Notes: generated by a model from the letters alone, not told the origin. A DNA stretch of 64,000 nt from Mesorhabditis belari (GCA_958450365.1 CAUEEP010000886.1:451001-515000); one strand, 5' to 3'. Shown: positions 43,701 to 55,368, counted from the first letter of the stretch. Program-made: numbers and translations.

Positions 43701-46700
43701 GCCTTTGTTTACGACAATACGGCCCACCGAAGATTACTTTTGGTGTCGAGTTTTTAAGGATTTTGTTCTTCATTTCGCAGAAAGTTCTCGATAACTTTGT
43801 ACTAGTTTTCAAGAGGATATTCAGGGCTATCGAATGACTAGAATAGTTTAGTTTATCTTTGAATCTTCACCAAATCTACTATATATAAAAGAACAGTGTC
43901 CGTTCGTCTGTTCCGGCTTTTTCTCTGCTGTCTTTTGGCCAAAAAAAAAAAGAAATTTGTTTTAAAAATCTCAAACTCTAAGATAGTTGTACCATTTCAA
44001 AGAAAAAATAGAAAATCCATGTTTAAGTGATGCTACGGGGGGTCGAACCCGAACCGTATGGGTCGTGGCGCAGTCCAGAGCGCGCTGGGCCGTATGGGTC
44101 GTAGACCAGCGCGCTCTCGACTGCGCCACGGTGACCCGGAATTCTCGGCCAGAAAAACCCGTCATTAGGTGGGTTTTTCAGCTAATTGAATGCAAAATGG
44201 CAGTTTAATTTAGCTTTTCAGGGTAGGTGTCTTTTGTATATTATCGCTCTTTATCCCTCCCTCTCATTTGCTGCCATGACCGACTGGTTAAGAGTATCTT
44301 AGTCGGGCGCTCAAGGGTTCAATCCCGGCGGCTAGATTATTGATTTTTTCCATATATATATATGGGGTTTTTTTCATTGCTACATTTTGGGCTTAAGGAT
44401 TGTGTTTTTTTTTATTGTTTGTACCACACTATTACCTCAATACATCACACGCGGCTTGTGTGTCTCTCATTCGTCTCAAACATTCACAAATCGATGTGAC
44501 GAAACGCTGAAAAATCTCGAGTTCTCGAAAAGAATTCAACTTTTTTATGTTATCTTTTTATGTTATTCTTTAAAGAGTATGAGAATTTGAATGTAAGCAT
44601 CTTTTTGAGTTCTCTAGCGCTTTTTGAGCCCAAATCTCTAGAGGCCAATCTCTTTTTTTTGTGTCTTCATCATCATCAATTTTCACATCTCAACAAATCT
44701 CTTGGTCATAAAATGAAGATTTTTGGGTTCATGTAGATCTTGGGTTCAATTGGATTCGATTTTAGGTTTAATTTTTTTCTCTTTAAGCTTTCACCTGTGT
44801 GTGTAAACGAAAAGCGATATTTTTCTTCCAAAGCCCGGCTTGCGAGAGACCGATGAATGCGAGAAAATGGGGATTTTCGGCAAAAACTCCCTCGAATACA
44901 CGTCTAAATTCAGAATTGAGACATTTAGAACTTTCTAAAGATGGGGAAATTTTAGAAGAAAAGTTTTTTCGAAAGGCTACAAAGTACAGAATGCGACAAA
45001 ATTATGGAAACACATGTTTTTGAGTCTAACTCCAGTCTCTATAGAGTATCTTGTTCGGAGTTATGTATAACACTAGTTTTCTCGATATTTTTACAAGTAA
45101 GCGCTTAATCTAATATTGATCATTATATAGCAGAATTTGATGAGGAACTGAATTAAATTAAACGCAAGTCGATCGGACGCATGTAGGTCGAGATCTAAAG
45201 CCTCTGTCGTGTCTTTTGACCGGAGTTTTAGATCTCGACCTACAGGCGTTCGATCGAGTCTTCTCGTGCCTTAAATCAAATAATTTCTAGTACATCTTGA
45301 GTTATTTGCTTTAGGAAAAACATTATTGGACAAAGGTTTCCTAAAAGTTTTGATAATTATTCAAAGTGCGCGTGTCGGAAATGACCGAATGGTGATATTT
45401 CACGATTTTCGTCAGTGATTGGACCGCAAGAACCGTTTCTTTAATTGAATTTCAATTTTTTATGAGTATTTCTTGAATATGTTCATGTTTTTGGCAATCG
45501 TAATCTTAAAAAGAATCTTAGAACGATTCGTAGTGGTTCGGCCGGGCATTCCCAGCGCGCGCACTTTGAATCATTATCAGAACTTTTAGGGAACAGTTGC
45601 CTTTGTTTAATAATGTTTTTCCTAGAGCAAGAAACTCAGAAAAAGAATTATTTGATTTGAGACATCGAGTTAGACTCAATAAATCGATAAAATTACCATA
45701 ATTCTGCCCATTCTGCCATTCTGCCCAAAGTTGACTAAAATATTGCCCGCCGGGATCAGCGGCGATAAAGTTAGCACTAATAACAAGCTTATTTCAAAAA
45801 TAAGTAGCAAAATGACTAAACATCTTTAAATATATTATTTAAAATTGTAATTATATCAATTGTCTAGCTATTTTGTGGATTTGAATAGAATTTTCTTTTA
45901 AATAGATTCAACTCACTTTCCCATCTCGTAAAGCGCCGTGTTGTCCATTTTGCTCCACTTTTTCGCCAACAGAACTTTCTAAAGACTATATTATATTAAT
46001 AATATATTATATTAATACTATATTATGTTAATAATATATTATATTAATAAATTTTAAAACACTGATCACTTTCTGTGAGAATTTGAATACCGTAAATACT
46101 GTAATAGTACCCCACCCCCATAATGACGGTGCGGAGCGTTGCGTAGTCTAGCTTTGAACGAGTTTTTCTCAATACTGGTTTATGCTACAATGCGCGCTTA
46201 GATATCAAAAAATAGCCCTGAATTTCAGCTATTTTTAGATATCAAAGACGCATTTTTTGAAAGTACGGGCGCTTTGAAAAAAATGAAATACTAAAAAACT
46301 TTTGCGACTACGCGACTGTACGAGGGGGGTGGGGTACTATTACAGTATTTACGGTATGTTACCTGATGAGCCGTTAATCCAGTGACCATGCACAGTGGAC
46401 GGACTCGTTGCGATCTGAAAAGATCAAAATTATAGAAAAGTTTAGGTTTTTTTTGAATGATAAGTATTAATTAAAGCTTCTTTCTTAAAAATCAATACTC
46501 TTGTTGAATCTTTTTACATCTCTTGTTGAATATCCTCACCGATCTTTCACTCGACACGTTTTACTTCGTCGAATCAACGGTTGATCGGATCGAATCGAGT
46601 TGTTCGTTTGATTGTTTTTTCTGAAAAGTGACAATTTAAAGAAATTATGGTCCGAATATATGATTTGTTTTTGTCTTATGACTATTTTTTGCTGACTTTA

Positions 46701-47657
46701 AACTGTTGCTGCGCTTTTGTTCGGACGGCGGTGATGGAGAGCCGCTTTTTCGTTGAGATGATCGACGACTGAAAATTTGAGTTTATTAAAGTTAGAAATT
46801 TATCAATCTTTAGTCTAATGTTTAAATAAAAAGAATAAGACTTGTAAGGATCGAAAACTTTGCTTTAAAAGCTCCAAAGTTAGCTCCAAAAGCTCTAAAG
46901 TTAGCTTCAAAGCTAAAAAATTACTCATTTTTTAAACCAAAAGTTTCAAATTCGATTCTAACCTTAAAAAGAGTATTTAAATGAATTTTTAGATAATTTC
47001 CAAGTAAATAAATATTAATAAATAAAGATCTAATAGATAAATAGATAAATAGATAAATAGATCTAATAGATAGATTGTGATTTGAGATAGCTCAGATATA
47101 GCTTATCCAGTCTCTCACCTCAACGAGCCATAGCTATTAAAGTGATTAAATCTCGTTTTTCCGCTGTACAGACACCAGTTATTTGACAAAAACCGAAAGG
47201 TGAGCAAAATAATGGGAAAGATGATCAGATTATCATAATAAAGTTTGAAATTTCCTGATTTTTGAGACAATAAAGGCAAAGATTTAAGTAAATAAGAGTT
47301 TTAATCGGAGATTGAGATTGAGATTGAGATCGGGAATTGATTGACTTCTTAATATATATATGTATACATATATACATATATAGATATACAGTATTTGAAA
47401 AACGATCGTCATTTTCGCGCGTCTGTAACTCCCTTGTCTTTGAGTTTAAACTATTAGTGTTGTACATTTTCTGAAAGCTCTTTTCAAGGGCTACACAATG
47501 GTAATATTAATATTTAGAAATACGGTAAAGACAAGGGAGTTACAGACGCACGAAAGTGACGATCATTTTTCAAATATGATATTTCATTGTCCAGTAGTGT
47601 AGCTTATCCAATCTCTCACCTCAACGAGCCATCTTGTGAAGATTCGATATTTCCCAT
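40771..47657 (-). CDS. Globin with N-myristoylation motif and a long pre-H-helix insert (385 residues)
   Basis: Twelve exons agree in phase: 47620-47657, 46697-46768, 46540-46620, 46363-46414, 45917-45978, 44795-44903, 44436-44506, 43292-43409, 43033-43208, 42737-42834, 42006-42151 and 40771-40905. The protein starts MGNIESS, a myristoylation-type N-terminus, then an 80-residue Ser/Arg-rich region. The globin fold begins at LTAHQKVLLAKKWSKM (helix A), continues through RVFEGVFAENPHFLAF (B-C), FRLHTQRFVTSI (E, candidate distal His), DFGALYSSHRVPNAYF (F, candidate proximal His) and into helix G. About 120 residues rich in Ser, Pro and Asn interrupt the fold before ANEAWSIFASFVANQIKFGY (helix H). 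Oxygen, redox or signalling roles are known for nematode globins; which applies is unknown. Introns hold at least eight mobile elements. Confidence 0.88.
41033..41848 (+). mobile_element. Nested mariner-type MITEs in globin intron 11
   Basis: An older copy (left end 41033-41153, right end about 41826-41848, TTCAATTCACCAATCC) is split by 41154-41805, the second copy of the 34888-35547 duplication, which itself contains a full MITE (41207-41726). Confidence 0.8.
42424..42645 (-). mobile_element. ACCGTATT MITE in globin intron 10
   Basis: Complete copy with inverted TACCGTATTTTCTCTAATAG ends. Confidence 0.85.
43480..43885. mobile_element. TTAA-family MITE in globin intron 7, interrupted by a SINE-like insertion
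   Basis: ACGACAATACGGCCCACCG, CGCAGAAAGTTCTCGATAAC and TAGTTTAGTTTATCTTTG match the copies at 22345 and 62250. The element is split at 43508-43708. Confidence 0.7.
43508..43708 (+). mobile_element. SINE-like insertion, 200 bp, with a 21-bp target duplication
   Basis: TTACGACAATACGGCCCACC plus G occurs at 43487-43507 and 43709-43729. The inserted body (TAGTGATTGGACCGCAAGAA ... GGAACAGTTGCCTTTG) recurs at 45410-45603 without those flanks. Confidence 0.8.
44035..44140 (-). repeat. tRNA-like repeat with internal palindrome
   Basis: ACCGTGGCGCAGTCGAGAGC (A-box side) and TTCGGGTTCGACCCCCCG (T-arm side) on the minus strand, separated by an inverted duplication of the GCGCAGTC..GAGCGCGCTGG arm. Lies in globin intron 7. 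Confidence 0.6.
44273..44430 (+). mobile_element. tRNA-derived SINE beside globin exon 7
   Basis: ATGACCGACTGGTTAAGAG ... AAGGGTTCAATCCCGGCG, T-rich spacer, GGGCTTAAGGATTGTG, TTTGTACCACACTATT. The last bases lie within 10 of the exon 7 donor (44435). Confidence 0.65.
45168..45258. repeat. Hairpin repeat, 90 bp
   Basis: GTAGGTCGAGATCTAAA and its inverse, with TCGATCG at the outer ends, in globin intron 5. Confidence 0.75.
45410..45603 (+). mobile_element. Second copy of the SINE-like element of 43508-43708
   Basis: About 190 bases nearly identical, same orientation, in globin intron 5. Confidence 0.8.
46088..46356 (+). mobile_element. CCGTAAATACTG MITE abutting globin exon 4 donor
   Basis: Complete copy; its edge is six bases inside intron 4 (donor at 46362). 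Confidence 0.85.
46996..47075. repeat. AGATAAAT microsatellite
   Basis: Repeats of AGATAAAT/AATAGAT in globin intron 1. Confidence 0.75.
47101..47632. repeat. 31-bp duplication of the globin exon 1 splice donor
   Basis: 47101-47131 and 47602-47632 differ at one base and include the last bases of exon 1, the GTGAGAG donor and about 20 bases of intron. The 470 bp between contains a MITE at its right edge. Confidence 0.75.
47387..47601. mobile_element. TGGACAATG MITE, left end shortened
   Basis: Same palindromic element as 25655-25888 but missing about 17 bases after TACAGTAT. It lies directly beside globin exon 1. Confidence 0.8.
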
Positions 47658-48152
47658 TCGTAAATAAATTTCGTTGATCAGTGTGTAAATCTAAAAAGAT
47701 ATTCAATTCAAATCATTGTTCATTTCATTTTCGATAAAAAGCGGAACCAAATTCGGCGATTTCAAATCGAGCGGAATGCGGGAGAGAACCCAAAAAAGCA
47801 CGAGGCTTTTAGGGTTTATTTAGAATCGAAAATTTTAGGTAAAGTTGGCAAAAAAAAGAATAAAACAAGTATGAATGGGAAAATAAAAAAGAGATTCAAG
47901 CGAAAAGAAAGAAAAAAAAGTGAATATTCGTTAAGAATGTTCAGCGAATGAAGGAAAATGAAGTAAGCTAATTGTGCTTTTCGTGGAAAAAGTGTTGTAT
48001 TGTTGTTGTATTGTTTTTTCAACTTTTTAAGATTGAGGAAGAATCTTGGGAGTCTGGAGTTATGTTTTGCGAGGTTTTAGCTATCCGAACAGCTTAGTTT
48101 AAAGTTTTAGCTTAGTTTAAAGGTTTAAATGTTTGCATGAGTTCAAACTTGA

Positions 48153-48400
48153 GCCAGTAAACTCTAGGAAAGCCAGTGAACTCTAGGAAAGCCAGTGAAC
48201 TCTAGGAAAGCCAGTGAACTCTAGGAAAGCCAGTGAACTCTAGGAAAGCCAGTGAACTCTAGGAAAGCCAGTGAACTCTAGGAAAGCCAGTGAACTCTAG
48301 GAAAGCCAGTGAACTCTAGGAAAGCCAGTGAACTCTAGGAAAGCCAGTGAACTCTAGGAAAGCCAGTGAACTCTAGGAAAGCCAGTGAACTCTAGGAAAA
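48153..48400. repeat. 19-bp tandem array, about 13 copies
   Basis: Nearly perfect GCCAGTGAACTCTAGGAAA units. Stretches 47658-48152 and 48401-49067 show no supported gene. Confidence 0.9.
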
Positions 48401-49067
48401 TCTTCTAAACTAAAGCCTAAACTTAAATCTGCCGAAATTTTATTGTGATCGTGCTCAAAAAGCTAGGCTTTCATAACTAATTGGTTGCAAAAGTGTATTA
48501 CAAGTCGTAGTGGACTGACCGCTTTTAGTTAGTTAGGCCTGCCCGAAGCCTGAACCCTTATCGACTCTATTAAGACTCTATCAACCAAAAAACACAAGTT
48601 TCCAAAGCTGCTAACTTTTAAAAACCCGAAAGGGGTTTAAATAAAAATGTTACTGTAACGAACAGCTCTTCTCATTTTAATATCCCCAAAAACTGTGAGT
48701 CAGCTGTGTAATCGGAGTCTGAGTGAGTCATTTGAAAAAAAAAATATTCTAAAAAGATTTTTTCAATGACAAAAGGGGTTTAAAATTCTTATATTCTTAA
48801 AATTTGAAATCAGAAAATGTCAAATGATTGTAAAAATTTAGACTCTAACAATTAGAGTGTCTTTCTCCCGAGTAATTCTTTTTTTTTTAAAGTACACTTG
48901 GGGAAAATGATCGTACTGCGAAAATTATTGTGAAAAGAGAAAAATTCTCGAGTGCCGCCTTATATACGGCTCCTTTTAAAGATATTCAACCGTTTAACTG
49001 ATTTGGTGGGAAATTCCCTTCAAATGTAAAGATATTCAATTTACTCGACGTGTAAAGAGGATTACTT

Positions 49068-49365
49068 GTAGTTACTCGATCAAAAAAACGTCGATTAATC
49101 AAGTAAAAATTACTCATGCAGATTTTACTCGAGTTAATACTTACTCACGAGCAACACACTCTAAAAAGTAGCCTCTCCACGGCGAAGTTTCTATGTGTTT
49201 CTTATTTTTATTGGATGTAGAATCAAATTATCTACATTTAGCATATTTTGGGATCACTGAGTGCCGAGAAAAGCTCAGTTAACCTCTTGTAGTTACTCGA
49301 TCAAAAAAAAACGTCGATTAATCAAGTAAAAATTACTCATGCAGATTTTACTCGAGTTTACTCCC
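49068..49365. repeat. Direct repeat pair of about 70 bp
   Basis: CTTGTAGTTACTCGATCAAA through TTACTCATGCAGATTTTACT occurs at 49068 and 49286. Confidence 0.75.
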
Positions 49366-49479
49366 AAAGAACTCCCAAATTACTCCCAAAGAACACACTT
49401 TATTCAAAACTAGAACTGAGCTAAAGATTATTGAAATAAATGAATTCAGCAAGCCAGTTGAATCCCGAGTTCTCATCAC

Positions 49480-49905
49480 TTACAATGCGCTGGATGTGTC
49501 ATCGGTATAGGAAAGGTTCACCGAATCATATCCCAAGCTCGAGTTCCCTCAAAATTCCAACAGGTTCAAGTTTCAAAAAACGAAAGGTAAGGTAAAGAAA
49601 AACAAAAGAAAAAAAAACAGAAGGCGAAGGGGAGGAGTGAGGGAAAGGGGAGGAATGGGAGGAATGGGCAGTGAAGGGCCGTTCACTCCTCCCTTCCCCC
49701 TCCCCCCCCCTCCCCTCAATCCTATCACCCCAAATGTCTGAGCTCTCAGAAGATCTCCCCATTCTCCAATCTCATTCAAAAAGACAAAGACAAGAGAAAA
49801 CATCAAAATCTCAAAAAGAAATCCGCTTTCCCAAAGGTTGGGCCAACTTTTTCTTCTTGGGGATCTCAATGGAATGTCTCTACACGTTTTTTCCTTTTCT
49901 TTCAT
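49480..49905. other. Region with coding potential on both strands, unresolved
   Basis: Minus: 49488-49547 could be a last exon (SSLGYDSVNLSYTDDTSSAL, stop). Plus: 49486-49563 reads MRWMCHRYRKGSPNH, and 49680-49840 reads SELSEDLPILQSHSKRQRQE. Splice sites do not decide between them. No domain seen. Confidence 0.2.
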
Positions 49906-50080
49906 TTCAGATCACTTCTCATCTCAATTCTTGTTCTTTTCACGTGATCTTTTGAACACGACAGAAATTTTCCGCGTTTTTGCTAGCCCACAGAGCTTTG
50001 GATTTTTCGAAACTACGAATTTTTGAAAGATTTCGGGGTATCTTTGGGTTTGATGGAAAGAAATGTAAAAACATTGTGAA

Positions 50081-50429
50081 TATACAGGGTGGCCTGAATG
50101 GGATCGTATCACTCCGGCCGAGCTCAGAGCTTGTGCAAAACCCAACAAAAGTTTGGAGGCTCTTAAGCGACCGTTGACCAGGGAATGGGATCGAATCACT
50201 CCGGCCGAGCTGCGGCCCATCGCCGAAAATTTCATCAAGCGTTTGAGGCTCTGCATCGGAGCCAAAGGTAGATTCAGATTTCTCCAAAGGCCACTTTGAA
50301 GAAAAGTAGATTTTATGCTCTCTTTATATCATGTTGTTACTAAAAAATTGTTTCTGTTACAAAATCTTTTTGGATTTTCTAAAAAATAGGCTAAATTAGG
50401 CCGCAACGTTATTTCTGGTCACCCTGTAA
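50081..50429 (+). pseudogene. Deleted Tc1/mariner-type element with a transposase C-terminus
   Basis: Ends TACAGGGTGGCC and, inverted, GGTCACCCTGTA. The frame inside reads ACAKPNKSLEALKRPLTREW then DRITPAELRPIAENFIKRLR, matching the C-terminus after the third catalytic residue. The 5' part is gone, and a 25-base piece (GAATGGGATCG(T/A)ATCACTCC) is duplicated at both sides. Confidence 0.75.
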
Positions 50430-51205
50430 TGAATTTCAACTATGAATTAGCTGACTTGAATTAGCTGACTCTTGAATTTTGCTAAATATTAAAGGGAATT
50501 TGTTATTGACTGGCTTATTTGCAAAAAAACGGCTTTAATCCCTTGAAAGAGATGATGAAACAGGAGTATGATCGGGTACAAAGTGATTTGTATTTGTGAT
50601 TAGTGATTTGTAAATCTTTTATAAGAAAATGTGAAAGCGAAACTCGTTCTTAATTCGGAAAAGCAATATTATTTTACAATTTTGTAAGTTTTTTGCAAAT
50701 AAATTCCTACATCATGAAACAAAACAAATCGAAACAAATTCCTCCACCATGATGGCCCTAAAATCACGCAATCCTGCAACCAATCCCTGTCATTGACGAA
50801 TTTTTCGCCTATATTTCGTTTATTTACGTCAAAAACACGAATCCTATCTTGTTTCCTTCAAAAAAAAAAATAACAGATCTCTTTTGCCTGAGATTTGGCT
50901 TCTTCAAAGGCTTTTCAAAGCCAACAGCTGAACGTCACAGGTCAGCACAGTTGTCACTCAAATAGAGGAAAAAAAATTGGGGAGAATGTTTGAAACGGGG
51001 ATCGGATTTCTTTTTGAGTTTCTTTAAGAGGTGAGATTTCGTTCTTTTTGATCATCAAAACCCCTTAAAGAAACAACAAGATGGGTTTAAGAAAACAAAA
51101 TGGCTTTGAGTTTTGAAATATAGTAGTCAGAGGACTATCTATCAAGGCTATTTTCTTTTAAAAAGATGGACAGACAAACGCAGGCCTGGTGACATTTGGG
51201 AAATG
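50430..51205. other. Intergenic, nothing recognised
   Basis: AT-rich, no supported exon. Confidence 0.35.
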
Positions 51206-51722
51206 CAACACTAGACTTGTAACGAAAACATTTGTCGGTCGTTTTTTGCTGGCAATTTAAAGTTTTTCGTGTTTTTCTCAGCACCAACCCTTTCATTTTT
51301 GTCTATTTTGACTCTCATTCGATGCAGAATAAAGTTGCGCATCGAAGGATACCAAAATTCACTCAAAATAGAATATTCATGCAAAGTTGTTGGCAAAAAA
51401 TCTAAACTCCGCCCATTCTGGGCGGGACTTAACCTTTTGCCTCATAACTTTGCATGGATATTAGATTTTGAGCGAATTTTGGTATCATTCGATGCGTAAT
51501 TTTATTCTGCACCGAATGAGAGTCAAAATAGTTAAAATCTATGGGTTAGTGCTGAGAAAAACCTTAAATTCCCAACGGCAAAGCACCGATAGATGTTTTC
51601 GTTACAATTTGCTTTAAAGACTTATTCTGCATCGAATGAGAGTCAAAATAGTCAAAATGGAAGGGTTGGTGCTAAGCAAAACACAAAAAACTTTACATTG
51701 CCAAAAGGACCGACAAGTCTAG
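51206..51722. mobile_element. Inverted-repeat element, about 510 bp, with extra internal copies
   Basis: Arms beginning CTAGACTTGT carry ACTCTCATTCGATGCAGAAT and its inverse. That segment appears three times, and the centre is a second palindrome (AACTTTGCATG). Confidence 0.7.
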
Positions 51723-51764
51723 TCTGGTAAACGGGATCGAGCGCTTTTTGCTTTTTTAGATTTC

Positions 51765-51938
51765 TTAAGTGAATCGATGCTGAAATGCGGTTTTGAGCAC
51801 GTTTTTTGCTTCAAGAATATTCCAAACACGGAAATCCACCGCATTAAGACCCTTGAGGGTGGTCAAATCGGGAAAATGCTGCTTACTCCAGTTCTAAACC
51901 ACTCAAGCCTTATGAACATGAGCATCATCCTGCATAAA
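51765..51938 (-). pseudogene. Tc1/mariner transposase fragment
   Basis: Minus frame: FMQDDAHVHKA, two stops, NWSKQHFPDL, then LNAVDFRVWNILEAKN and a stop. This fits the QQDGAPAH and SPDLNPLDF.VW.ILE.K regions of mariner-type transposases. Dead by stops and deletion. Confidence 0.75.
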
Positions 51939-52904
51939 ACATCAAATTCTATTGCTAAGATGATTTTTAATTCATGGAAGAAGATATTTCTTAAGTAGTT
52001 TTTAAAATTAAGTAGTCGGAAGAAGTTTCTTAAGAGTTGTTGTTGGAAAGAACATTGCCCTGAGGTGGTTGCAATAATCCTGCCGCATCCTTTAGTTAGC
52101 AAAGACAGCAAGGTTTACTGTGACTGTTCGAAAAGAGTTTAAGCTGGCATCACCAGCTGGCAAATCAAAAATATTCTCAAAAGAATGCTCACCAAAAATG
52201 TCGATGTTTTAAAGTTTCGGAAGAGAAAAATCTTCGTTGTTTCTTTGGAAAGTAACATGGATTCGCGAGATTTAGATGAAGAAAAGAGAAAAGGAAAAAG
52301 AGAAAAAGCAAAGAAATCCCCGTCATTCTCCTTTTTGATTCCCAAGAGACACAAAAATTCTTGGGCTCCCCATTTCTCGTTCCCTTAAGTTTTAAAGAAA
52401 GAAAGAAAATTTGATAAATTTGTCGAGCTTAAAGAAGAAAAGTTGGAGAGGGGGATGGGCTGGTCAAATTTCTCTCAAATTGAGCTTTGGTGGAGTTTGT
52501 TTTGATTGATTTTACATTAGTAGAACAAATAGAAATCATAGAGAATCTTTGGATCTTTTACCATAATCACTTTCACTAGAATCAGATTTTACGTTTTCTA
52601 AGACGTACAATCTGACGTGTCAACTTTCGAAAACCATCGTAACCTAGTCTAGGGTCTAGGGAACCATGAATGCAACTTTAAATGCAAATTTAGAAACTTT
52701 AGAATGCAAATTGGCATCATGAATGTAAATTTAGATATTTAGCTGAGAATGTCTAGCTTATAAAACTGCTTAAAACTTATAAAGCACAAAGCACTCGCTT
52801 ATAAAGCACTTGTCAAAGTTTGAAAAAACGGAAAATGCGGTCGTCAATTTACTAAAAGTCTATAGTTAAATTTAGTTCTAAATCCTAATAAAAGAGGTAA
52901 CTTT

Positions 52905-53330
52905 TAGAAATCACAGCTTATAGAAATCTTACTTATAACAATCACAGCTAAGAGAAATCTTACTTATAACAATCACAGCTAATAGAAATCTTACTTATAA
53001 CAATCACAGCTTATAGAAATCTTACTTATAACAATCACAGCTAAGAGAAATCTTACTTCTCGGCTTACGATCTTACTTTCACGCGATCTTACTTTTAACA
53101 ATCACAGCTTATAGAAATCTTACTTATAACAATCACGGCTTATAGAAATCTTACTTTTAACAATTACAGCTAAAAGGAATCTTACTTATAACAATGACAG
53201 CTTACAGAAATCTTACTTATAACAATGACGGCTTACAGAAATCTTACTTATAACAATGACGGCTTATAGAAATCTTACTTTTAACAATTACAGCTTAAAG
53301 GAATCTTACTTATAACAATCACAGCTTTCA
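52905..53330. repeat. 31-bp tandem array, about 13 copies
   Basis: Units of AATCACAGCTTATAGAAATC plus TTACTTATAAC with substitutions. 51939-52904 and 53331-54239 have no supported gene; the ORF at 53842-54180 is low complexity. Confidence 0.9.
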
Positions 53331-54239
53331 ATTCTTATAACTGTCATTAGCAGGTTTTCAGAAAAAACAAACGTTTCAAAGATTAGACAAAAAAAGATAA
53401 ACCCAAAAAGAAAAACCCAAAAAAGATACTTTTGAAGATTCGAAATATTTAAGATCTATTCAAAAATTTCGTGATTAAAATAAATAAAATAAAATTTAAC
53501 ATGTTTCCAATGAATCGTTGTCCATTTCCCTCCATTTTTCCCTCCAAAAATCCACTCAATTTCTCATCTCGAATTCAACGCGAAAAAGAAGAGATGGAGA
53601 GCTTTTTTTGAAAAAAACATCTATCATTTTAGCATTAAAAAAAGATTATTGAAATATTTAGATTACTAAACGAAATGCTTTTAAGATAATTTTAGGATTT
53701 TGCAAGGAAAAGCTCTTGTTTCTTTTCATAGTTTCATAATTTAAATCTAGAATTGTATCAAGAGTTGTTTAGCAAAATAGAAATGGATTATGGTAGAAAA
53801 CATATTCAACTTGCAATTAGATATCTGGGATTTCTATTTGATTGACCGATAAGCGCTCAATCCGCCCGATAAGCGAATCTAAATGGTTATCGATTGGCTC
53901 TTCTAAAAAGCCAAAAGACAAGCCAAAAGACAGCCAGATCAGCAAAGTCAAAGTCAAAGTTCTTTCAGATTCAAGAAGAAGGTTCAAGATTTTTTTTCAG
54001 GATTTCAGGTTCAAGAAGAAGCCTAACCTGGCCAGATATTATAGCAAAGTTCTAGCAAAGTTCTATATCAAAGTTCTAGACAAGTTCTATTGCAAAGTTC
54101 TAGAAAAGTTCGTGATCAAAAAGAAATCTCCGATTACAATTGAGGTCATTTCTTTTGGGATTCAAGAATTTTCTCAGTGAAATCGAGATTCGATGAGAAT
54201 TTGTAAGAAAATATGGAAACGAGAAAAGAAAAAAAGAGG

Positions 54240-54415
54240 TTCCTTATCTATCGCAATTTGGTTGCTTATCTCTCTAAATTTGGTTGCTTATCTCTCTAAA
54301 TTTAGTTCCTTATCTCTCTAAATTTAGTTCCTTATCTCTACGAATTTGGTTGCTTATCTATCGCAATTTGGTTGCTTATCTCTACGAATTTGGTTCCTTA
54401 TCTCTCTAAATTTAT
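54240..54415. repeat. About 22-bp tandem array
   Basis: Variants of CTTATCTCTCTAAATTTGGT. 54416-55133 is otherwise empty. Confidence 0.85.
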
Positions 54416-55133
54416 GATCAAAGCAAATATGAGAATGAAGAAAGAAGGAAATGAAGAATTCATTCGGTTTACCATTCTCTAAGATTCATTTGTGAATAAG
54501 AACGCGTTTGAGCATTTCCTAAAGTTTTCTAAAATATGCTGAAGTCAACTTTGAAAAAAGGAAAAAATGAAGTTTAGAAGGCAGTCAAGCATTGAAAATC
54601 GGATCATTTTAGGGAATGGAAAAGGAGAAAAGGTAAAAAAAAAAGGACTTCCCCATTCGAAACACTTTCGATCTTCAAAATAAATGGCAAAAAGTTCTAA
54701 TTTTAAAAAAGCGCTCTAGTTCGGCACTAGATAATCTAGAAAATATTCAATCGTATCTATGAATTCTCCTAAAATTGATTTAGTATCTTTAGAACTTAGA
54801 ATTTTATTAAATAAATTAAATTTTATTAAATAAATTAGATTTTATTAAACTTCAAGTTAACCAGTTAGTTTTTAAGCTTGATTTAAGCTAAGAAATGTAA
54901 AAAATGAAGCTAACCCACAAAGAAGGATTGTAAATAGAACAAACCCACAAAGAACAAATAGACAAACTCAATCTTAATCTACCTTCACCCTCAAAACAAC
55001 AATGCAAATAAAATCAACACTTGGATTGCTTAAACTATCTAGAAATCTATCTAGAAATCTATCTAGAAATCTAGAAATAAAACCATCCAGAATGAATGGC
55101 AAGATCAAGATCTTTATCCATTTTTTGTTCATG

Positions 55134-55368
55134 TAGAGTACTGGACAATGAAATATGATATTTGAAAAACGATCCTCACTTTCGCGCGTCTGTAACTCCC
55201 TTGTTTTTGAGTTTAAACTATTAGTGTTGTACATTTTCTGAAAGCTCTTTTGAAGGGCTACACAATGGTAATATTAATATTTAGAAATACGGTAAAGACA
55301 AGGGAGTTACAGACGCACGAAAGTGACGATCATTTTTCAAATATGATATTTCATTGTCCAGTAGTGTA
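55134..55368. mobile_element. TGGACAATG MITE, copy 3
   Basis: Complete palindromic copy like 25655-25888. 55369-56144 has no exon I can support. Confidence 0.85.

Noticed and set aside
53842..54180. 112-residue Lys/Ser-rich plus ORF
   Set aside because: The second half is a tandem repeat of AAGTTCTA-like units; no splice sites, domain or start context.
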